DNA from: Candidatus Bipolaricaulota bacterium
GTDB taxonomy: Bacteria > Bipolaricaulota > Bipolaricaulia > RBG-16-55-9
Assembly (NCBI GenBank): GCA_018609825.1
Contig: JAHEOA010000111.1
Location: forward strand, 1 to 10,659
DNA length: 10,659 nt
Reading direction: 5' to 3'
A program made the translations under genes and the position numbers. Positions 1-5,442 of this stretch are shown piece by piece. Numbering within the stretch: the first letter of the stretch is position 1; every line of letters starts with the position of its first letter. The notes beneath the pieces are model-generated. The model saw only the letters and a list, made by a program, of their open reading frames with translations. It was not told where the DNA came from and did not search any database.

Positions 1-42
1 GCGTTCTTCCCCGAGGACGACTCCGTGGCGGCCCAGCAGTAA
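1..42 (+). CDS. C-terminal end of an upstream structural gene (partial)
   Basis: The first 14 codons of the window read in frame 1 as AFFPEDDSVAAQQ followed by TAA. This is the tail end of a gene that starts outside the window. The codons are nearly all G/C-ending like those of the downstream tail genes, and the gap to the next gene is only 34 bases, so it is probably in the same operon. In contractile-tail clusters the gene just upstream of the tube is usually the sheath, but 13 residues are too few to identify it. The sheath idea is inference from position only. Confidence 0.55.
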   Translation, partial: AFFPEDDSVAAQQ

Positions 43-76
43 AGGCATGACGTCATGATCACGGAGGTGCGACCCG

Positions 77-502
77 ATGGGGCTTGAGACCGCCCAGTTC
101 AACTTGCAACACGCCGTCGATCAGGCCAAGGCGACCGTGGAAGGCAATCCGGTCGACCAGTTGGCGGAGCAGAACGACGCGATCGACTTCGAGTTCGCCG
201 ACGACGAGACGAACTTCATGCGGGGCAAGGACGGCGACCTGCTCGCCATCACCCGCCCCATGTTCCACGGGACGCTGACGCTGCGCGTCAAGCCCTCGTC
301 CCGCTTCCTGCGGGACGTGGTCCCGACGCTGCGCGGTCGGCAGTTTGCGGCGACCTACAAGGACAAGAACGGGCCGACGCGGTTCACCGTCAAGACCCAA
401 TTCGGCTTCTTGATACGGTATCCGCAGCAGCAGCGCGGCGCCCCGGACCTGAACGTCGTCGAAGTCCAGATCGGCGGCGCCTGGGAGCTCGCCAGCGGCT
501 AA
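77..502 (+). CDS. Probable tail tube protein (DUF3277-like)
   Basis: This 141-residue protein probably polymerises into the inner tail tube. The start ATG at 77 is preceded by a strong ribosome binding site, GGAGGTG at 63-69. The order of segments resembles the small tube proteins of myophages (DUF3277-type). An acidic strand (residues about 33-45) is followed by a charged loop and then by a strand with GTLTLRVKPSS, comparable to the usual pattern of a G-T-hydrophobic strand followed by polar residues. A D-x-N-G turn (DKNGPTRFTV) and a final strand ending VVEVQIGGAWEL follow. No signal peptide or membrane segment is seen. Its position directly before the chaperone and tape measure genes is where tube genes normally lie. 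The family name is recalled from pattern, not searched. Tube function rests equally on size and context. Confidence 0.72.
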   Translation: MGLETAQFNLQHAVDQAKATVEGNPVDQLAEQNDAIDFEFADDETNFMRGKDGDLLAITRPMFHGTLTLRVKPSSRFLRDVVPTLRGRQFAATYKDKNGPTRFTVKTQFGFLIRYPQQQRGAPDLNVVEVQIGGAWELASG

Positions 503-547
503 CGTGTGTTGCTCTGACGGCGCCGCCGCATAAACAGGAAGGGAGCT

Positions 548-1039
548 ATGGCCAGAAGCAAGGTCGACCGCCGAGAGGACGAGCGGGGAGACGAGGCCGC
601 GCAGTCCGAGGACGCCCAGGGCGCGACGGACGGTCAGGCAATGGCGCCCGAACCGGCCGGCAAGCCCTCGGACTACGACTTCACCGTCCAGACCAAGGAC
701 GCCGGCACGTACCTGGGCCAGCCCCGTAAGCTGACCGAGCCGTCGATGACCGAGCTGAGTCAGTTGGCGGATCTGAACATCAAGATCGAGCCCCGCATGG
801 GCGACGACAACGCCATGCAGGGCTTCGACGTGCAGCTGAACACCGCCGCCTACAACCACCAGATCCTGATGAACTTCGTCAACCCGCCCATCGACCCGGA
901 CATGGTCCCGGCCCGCTACGCGCAGGAGGTCCAGGACCTGATCGACGAGTGGGAGCGCTGGTCCGGCGCGGACTCGTTTCTCTCTGGGACTCGACGGCGG
1001 GTGGAGGATCGACTCGGCGAGGATCAGGAAGCGGGCTAA
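548..1039 (+). CDS. Tail assembly chaperone, short form (G-like)
   Basis: This 163-residue product is the unshifted form of the tail assembly chaperone. Such chaperones bind the tape measure during tail assembly and are not kept in the virion. The ATG at 548 follows a purine-rich site (GGAAGGGAG, 538-546). The N-terminus (residues 1-45) is charged and low in complexity, probably disordered. The middle is a compact helical-looking domain (LTEPSMTELSQLADLNIKIE, then NTAAYNHQILMNFVNPPIDP and a helix with QEVQDLIDEWERW). The last 19 or so codons before TAA at 1037-1039 have poorer third-position G/C (12 of 20 codons from 977) than the 12 codons just before 977 (12 of 12), as expected if they matter less than the shifted frame. 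Position between tube and tape measure genes fits the G role of lambda-like and Mu-like clusters. No residue-level motif was recognised. Confidence 0.72.
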   Translation: MARSKVDRREDERGDEAAQSEDAQGATDGQAMAPEPAGKPSDYDFTVQTKDAGTYLGQPRKLTEPSMTELSQLADLNIKIEPRMGDDNAMQGFDVQLNTAAYNHQILMNFVNPPIDPDMVPARYAQEVQDLIDEWERWSGADSFLSGTRRRVEDRLGEDQEAG

Positions 1040-1286
1040 GCGGCGCTACTACGTCTACTGGCAGTTCGTCTTCAACCAGGTCACGCCGGTCTCGCTCGAC
1101 GACGCGGTCAACTGGCCCGCTCGCACTTACATCGAGTTCCTAGCGGCCGCCGAGCACCACAACGAGGTCATGGAACAGCGCCAGCGCGAGGCCGAGCAGG
1201 ACGCCGGGGCGGACCAGTCGTCGTCCGGGCGAGAGAAGCTGCGCCGGATGGCGGCCGAGCAGGCGAACCGTCCGGGAGGGAGTTAG
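548..1286 (+). CDS. Tail assembly chaperone, frameshifted long form (GT-like)
   Basis: A second reading frame (codons starting at positions divisible by 3) is open from 942 to the TAG at 1284-1286. It has no ATG, GTG or TTG before an internal ATG at 1170, yet encodes a convincing protein with RRYYVYWQFVFNQVTPVS and NWPARTYIEFLAAAE. It is therefore best expressed by fusion to the upstream chaperone. With a +1 slip at TTT-C (977-980), the product has 144 residues from the first frame plus 101 from the second, 245 in all. In lambda, G and GT are made this way at a low ratio, and the T part contacts the tape measure or tube. Most known cases are -1, with -2 and +1 reported in a few phages. From 981, 17 of the first 20 codons in the second frame end in G/C. 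The C-terminal 35 residues are acidic/Gln-rich and then basic. A sequencing indel would give the same picture. Confidence 0.7.
977..983 (+). promoter_or_regulatory. Candidate +1 (or -2) ribosomal frameshift site
   Basis: The bases TTTCTCT lie where the preferred frame changes. Phe tRNA on TTT (977-979) can move forward one base to TTC (978-980), which its GAA anticodon reads as well or better, and then continue with TCT at 981. Alternatively, a -2 slip of the tRNA on TCT (983-985) would re-pair perfectly on TCT (981-983) thanks to the CTCTCT dinucleotide run, though the tRNA behind it would mismatch. No strong Shine-Dalgarno-like stimulator lies just upstream, and no obvious hairpin was found by eye downstream. 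The exact site is inference; that a shift is needed somewhere in 942-1039 is much firmer. Confidence 0.5.
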
Positions 1287-1287
1287 C

Positions 1288-4200
1288 GTGCCCGGCCCCA
1301 TTGCGCGCCGCATTGCCATCCTGATCGACTCCCGTGCCAACACGCGTGGCTTCCAGCGGGCCACGGCTCAGACACAGCGCATGAGCCGAGTCACGGCCAA
1401 CTTTTCCCAACAGACCCAACGGGCCAGCCAATCCGTGGCCGTGTTGGGCAATCGCGTGGCTCGCCTGGGGCGGTCCCAGGGCGTGACGTTCCGAGCCATG
1501 GGTGCGTCCTTGCCGAGGGCGCCCCGGCTTGCGGACGTGTCGGGGCAAGTGGCGACGGAGCTGGACAAGGTTGCCAAACGGAGCGAGTTGGCCGGCCAAG
1601 GGATGGGGATGCTGGGCCGAGCCGGGTCCTTCTTCTTCCGCCAGGTTCGAGGCCAGGTGGCCGGATCCGCCGAGGAGTTGGCGGCGTTCCAGGACTCGGC
1701 CCAGGCGGCCCGTCGGGGCTTCGTCGACTTCGGCTCGCAGGTCGGGCGGTTCTCCACGGAGTTCATGGAGTTGACCTCGCGGGCGCGCAACCAGTTCCGT
1801 CGCTTCCTGGAGTTGGGCCCCATGGCCCAGCAGACGTTTATCCCCTTCATGCGCCAAGGCCTGGTGGACCTTACCGAGCAGGGAATCCCGCGGTTTGAGG
1901 CGCGATTCCTCCGGGCCATGCGGACGATCCAGACGGTGGCCCCGCAAGCGCTTCGCGCGCCGAACTTCGAGGCGTTCGGAACCCAGCTGAGCGCACAGAA
2001 CCTCGGCGACCAGGCCCGATCGCAGGCCCTGCAGGCGCTGCCGCCCGCAGACCGCGGACGCATGCGGGGCCAGATCGAGGAGTTTCTCCGGCTGTCGAGG
2101 GGGCAGCAACAACAGGTGATGCAGGCGTTCAACCGCCTGGAGCAGGCAGCGGGGCCGCGCCCACCCCGCAGCCGCATCGGACGGGCGATGGGCCTGGGCA
2201 TGGGCGGATTCCAGCGCCAAGGGATTCAGTTCCGCAACCTGACCCAACGGGCCAGCCAGTTCTCGGAGGAGTTCATCCGGCGCCTGGAGAGTTCAGGGCG
2301 CTCGCTACGGCAGTTCGCCAACCTGTCGTCGTCGCAGCAGCAGCGCGTGACGAACGAACTCCAGCAGATGGGACAGGCGGCGGACCAGTTCACGCGCCAG
2401 TTCGATCGCCAGATGCGCCGGGCCCGGACGCCGGGCGGGCGGTTCCTCAACTTCGTGGGCACCATGCGGCAACGGGTGGCCGGCCACTTCCAGACCATGC
2501 AGGCGCGGATGCAGAGCTTCATCTTCAGCACCTTCAGCCTGTTCATCGCCGGCATGAACTTCCGCATGGTCATCATGGTGATCCAGGGCCTCATCCAGGC
2601 GGCCTCCGACTTCTTCCAGACGAGCATCCGGATGGAGAACGCCTTCGGCCGTCTGAGCGGGCGGGCCAATCAGCTGGCCAACGCCATGGCGGGGGTCAAC
2701 AACGTCACCCGCAACGTCTCGCGCGACATCGTCTCCCAGTTCGGGACGGCGCTGCGCGAGATCGGGATCACCTCCGAGCGCGAGGTCTTGGACATGAGCG
2801 AGCGGCTCTCCCGCCTGGCGGACGTCGTGGGCAAGATCGCGTTCAAGGGGCCGACCGAGTCGGCCAAGGCGCTGCGCCAGGCCATCGAGGGGAACACGGA
2901 CCAGCTCTCCAAGTTCCTGGCCGGGCTGAACCTGACGGAGGAGCGCCTGGACGAGATCGCCCGGCGGCGGCTCGGACAGGCCTTCTCGGAACTGGAGAAG
3001 GCGGAGCAGGCGCGGATCGTTCTGGAGGTCGCCGGGCCGCGCGCCCAGGAGATGCTGGAGGAGCTGCCGCAAGGCGTGAGGGACGCCCGCGACGCGATCG
3101 ATCGGCTCTCCTCCAGCTGGACGTCGCTGCGCCAGACCATGGGGCGAGCCTTCACCAGCTCGCGGGTCATGGTGGAGACCATTCGTCTGCTCGGCACGGT
3201 CCTGAAGGGGCTCAATGCCCTCCTCAACATTCGGATTCCGCTCATCGGGCGTCTGGCCAACCTGGCGGCGGTCATGACCATGCTCATCTCGACCGTCATG
3301 GGGATCATGGTCACTTTCCTGGCTGCGCAGAAGGTCGTGGAGCTGTTGGGCATCGCCTTGGAGGGCACGGCGCTCAAGTCCCTCGCCCTGGCGGCAGCGA
3401 ACAGCACGCTCGGGATTCGCCTACGGCTCGCCAAGATGCGCATGTGGGCCTACATCCGCTCGCTGTTCGCGATGCGCCGGGCGACGACCACGGGCATCGT
3501 GGCCAACGCCGAGATGGCCGACGTGGTCGGGGACCGGCTGGTGCCTGCCCTGCGTCGGGGGCTCACCTGGTTGCGGGCCATGGCGGCGACCCTGCGCACC
3601 CGCTTCGTCTTCGCCCTGCGCGGCGGCACTGACTGGGTCCGGCGCTTTGCGCGCGCCCTGGGGATGCACGTCGCCGCCGCGTCCGGCACCGCCGTGGGGT
3701 GGCTGCGCCGGGTCGGGCAGACCGTCACGGCGACGTTGATCCCGGCCATGAAGCGCGGCATCGTCTGGATCGGCCGCATGACGGCGGCCGTGGCCCGCCT
3801 CGCAATCGCCTTCCTCGCCACGCCGGCCGGTTGGATCACCGCCACGATCGCGGCCCTGGCCGCAGGCGCGTTCCTGGTCGTGCGGAATTGGGACAAGGTG
3901 AGCCGCTTCTTCACCCAGACGCTGCCGGGGTCGCTGGAGCGGATCCGCGACTTCGCCGCTCGCGTCGGCGAGATCCTCATCCGCCCCTTCGAGACGGTCT
4001 GGGCGTTCGTCCGGGACCTGTTCACGGTCAAGATCCCGGACCTGTTCAACCGCTTCCTGGCCTTCATCAAGGACATTCCGCGCAAGACCTACAGCGCACT
4101 GACCTCGATCCCCATTCTGGGCGACGTCATCGACATAACGGGCCAGGGCATCGGGCGGCTGGCCACCGCGTTGAGCAGCAACAGCGGGCAGCGGGCCGCC

Positions 4201-5442
4201 CAGACGGCGGAGGGCTTCGCCCGAGGCGGCTTCACCGGGGACGTGCCCGCATCCCAACCGGCGGGGATTGTGCACGGCGGCGAGTTCGTGGTGCCGGCCC
4301 GCATGGTGGATCGCTTCCCAAGGCTGATCGCGCTGCTTGAGGGGATGCGGACCGGACGGACGTCCGAGTTTCAAGAGGGCGGGCTGGTAAATAGCATTGG
4401 ACAGGCCATCGGAGGCGGAATCGGCAAGATAGGGCAAATTGCAGGTGATGTTCCAGGCCGCTTGCGCAACCTCTCCGCAGGATTGATACCGCAAGTTAGA
4501 CGTGCGAAGAATCGGCTATCGAATGAGTTCTTATTCGCCAACGCCCGGTTCATTGAGCTATTGAGCAATCCAACCAAGGGTCGGGTGCTATATAAATCCG
4601 AGGATATCCTAAGGCAGCTACTTGCCGGGGGAATTGGAGTGCCTCCTGAGAGGCTCGCTGGCGAAACCCAAAAGCGCCTATCATCGCCTCTGCTAAGAAA
4701 GGTCAATGAGAAGCTCTTTGGCCTGGCCTCAAAAGCCCGATTGATGGCATCGCGCGCCCTCTCCGGCCCCATCATCGATGCAGTTGCCCAAGGTGTCGGG
4801 TTGGCCCGAGGCGATATCGGGCTTCCTCGGGCGATTTCCAGGTTCGTCGGCGACGTGGGTGGAGGAATTGCTGGGGCGCAACTTGGGGCGACGGCAGGAT
4901 CGGCCGTATTGCCTGGCTTCGGCACAGGGGTCGGCGGATTGATTGGTGCCATGGGAGGCGCATTCCTTGGTCGAGAGGCCACACAGCGGTCGCTGTTGCC
5001 AGTCCTGGAAAATCTGCCACGCATTGGCCAGGCAATCCAGGCAGGAGGTCAGCGAGCCATTGAGGGCGTTGGGCGTGTTGACAACATCCTCCGGGATCTG
5101 GGGACTGGGATCGGCGGCTTCGTTCAGCGGAACGTGTTCCAACCTCTGGGCCTGGCGGGCGGCCTGGGCGGAGGCGGGTTCCCGCAGCCGCCCATCGTCA
5201 CGCCGATGCCGGCCCAGCCGGCGGCCGGTGCAGGCGAATCGCCCATCTCCCTTAGCATCGGCGACATTCATGTCAGTGTGGAAGGGGCGGCGGACGAGGC
5301 CGAGGCCGAGCGCCAGGGCCGGGCCGCCGGCCGCGCGGCCATGAACGAGATCGAGTCCGAGGTCGTGGACCTGTTGAACCGTGCCTTGGGCGGCCTGATC
5401 GAGGAGAGGCCGCCCACGCGGAACCGGAGGGATGCTCGCTGA
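1288..5442 (+). CDS. Tail tape measure protein
   Basis: This 1384-residue protein sets tail length and probably passes into or through the host envelope at ejection. It starts with GTG at 1288, one base after the chaperone stop, with GGGAGGG at 1274-1280 as ribosome binding site. Residues 1-400 are Gln/Arg/Ala-rich and helical, with internal repeats (155-182 and 325-352 share an F-S-x-E-F ... QQ plan). Hydrophobic segments lie at about 408-439, 658-691 and 831-866. Residues 993-1006 carry GIVHGGEFVVPARM, a motif common near the C-terminal part of tape measures, preceded by ARGGFTG. Residues about 1031-1271 are coded by lower-GC DNA and include a glycine-zipper-like stretch (1188-1231). The end (IHVSVEGAADEAEAERQG) is again typical. 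At about 0.15 nm per residue the length would imply a tail near 200 nm, less if the C-terminal part does not span the tube. No peptidase or lysozyme motif was seen. Confidence 0.93.
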   Translation: MPGPIARRIAILIDSRANTRGFQRATAQTQRMSRVTANFSQQTQRASQSVAVLGNRVARLGRSQGVTFRAMGASLPRAPRLADVSGQVATELDKVAKRSELAGQGMGMLGRAGSFFFRQVRGQVAGSAEELAAFQDSAQAARRGFVDFGSQVGRFSTEFMELTSRARNQFRRFLELGPMAQQTFIPFMRQGLVDLTEQGIPRFEARFLRAMRTIQTVAPQALRAPNFEAFGTQLSAQNLGDQARSQALQALPPADRGRMRGQIEEFLRLSRGQQQQVMQAFNRLEQAAGPRPPRSRIGRAMGLGMGGFQRQGIQFRNLTQRASQFSEEFIRRLESSGRSLRQFANLSSSQQQRVTNELQQMGQAADQFTRQFDRQMRRARTPGGRFLNFVGTMRQRVAGHFQTMQARMQSFIFSTFSLFIAGMNFRMVIMVIQGLIQAASDFFQTSIRMENAFGRLSGRANQLANAMAGVNNVTRNVSRDIVSQFGTALREIGITSEREVLDMSERLSRLADVVGKIAFKGPTESAKALRQAIEGNTDQLSKFLAGLNLTEERLDEIARRRLGQAFSELEKAEQARIVLEVAGPRAQEMLEELPQGVRDARDAIDRLSSSWTSLRQTMGRAFTSSRVMVETIRLLGTVLKGLNALLNIRIPLIGRLANLAAVMTMLISTVMGIMVTFLAAQKVVELLGIALEGTALKSLALAAANSTLGIRLRLAKMRMWAYIRSLFAMRRATTTGIVANAEMADVVGDRLVPALRRGLTWLRAMAATLRTRFVFALRGGTDWVRRFARALGMHVAAASGTAVGWLRRVGQTVTATLIPAMKRGIVWIGRMTAAVARLAIAFLATPAGWITATIAALAAGAFLVVRNWDKVSRFFTQTLPGSLERIRDFAARVGEILIRPFETVWAFVRDLFTVKIPDLFNRFLAFIKDIPRKTYSALTSIPILGDVIDITGQGIGRLATALSSNSGQRAAQTAEGFARGGFTGDVPASQPAGIVHGGEFVVPARMVDRFPRLIALLEGMRTGRTSEFQEGGLVNSIGQAIGGGIGKIGQIAGDVPGRLRNLSAGLIPQVRRAKNRLSNEFLFANARFIELLSNPTKGRVLYKSEDILRQLLAGGIGVPPERLAGETQKRLSSPLLRKVNEKLFGLASKARLMASRALSGPIIDAVAQGVGLARGDIGLPRAISRFVGDVGGGIAGAQLGATAGSAVLPGFGTGVGGLIGAMGGAFLGREATQRSLLPVLENLPRIGQAIQAGGQRAIEGVGRVDNILRDLGTGIGGFVQRNVFQPLGLAGGLGGGGFPQPPIVTPMPAQPAAGAGESPISLSIGDIHVSVEGAADEAEAERQGRAAGRAAMNEIESEVVDLLNRALGGLIEERPPTRNRRDAR
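1413..1430 (+). repeat. Direct repeat copy 1 within the tape measure gene
   Basis: An 18-base stretch, gacccaacgggccagcca, occurs identically at 1413-1430 and 2241-2258, in the same reading frame and 828 bases apart. It encodes TQRAS (residues 43-47 and 319-323), followed by Q in both copies. Because the flanks are also related at the protein level, it probably reflects internal duplication in the coiled-coil part of the tape measure rather than a mobile element. Confidence 0.6.
2241..2258 (+). repeat. Direct repeat copy 2 within the tape measure gene
   Basis: Second copy of the 18-base stretch first seen at 1413-1430, coding for TQRAS at residues 319-323. It leads directly into a 28-residue block (residues 325-352) that resembles residues 155-182. 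Confidence 0.6.

Noticed and set aside
949..1143. Plus-strand open frame in the third frame across the frameshift region
   Set aside because: Its product is an almost pure Ser/Thr/Arg/Gly run, unlike a folded protein. The frame with codons at positions divisible by 3 gives the sensible chaperone extension instead.
3699..4340. Overlapping plus-strand open frame inside the tape measure gene, and a similar one at 9434-10006 inside the spike gene
   Set aside because: The translations are Arg/Pro/Gly/His-rich shadow sequence typical of the alternate frame of high-GC genes. The host genes have consistent codon bias and known motifs across the same bases.
4375..5100. Intein or mobile gene inserted in the tape measure
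   Set aside because: No Cys/Ser at a splice start, no His-Asn end, no endonuclease motif and no stop or start signals. The segment reads as ordinary helical and Gly-rich structural sequence.
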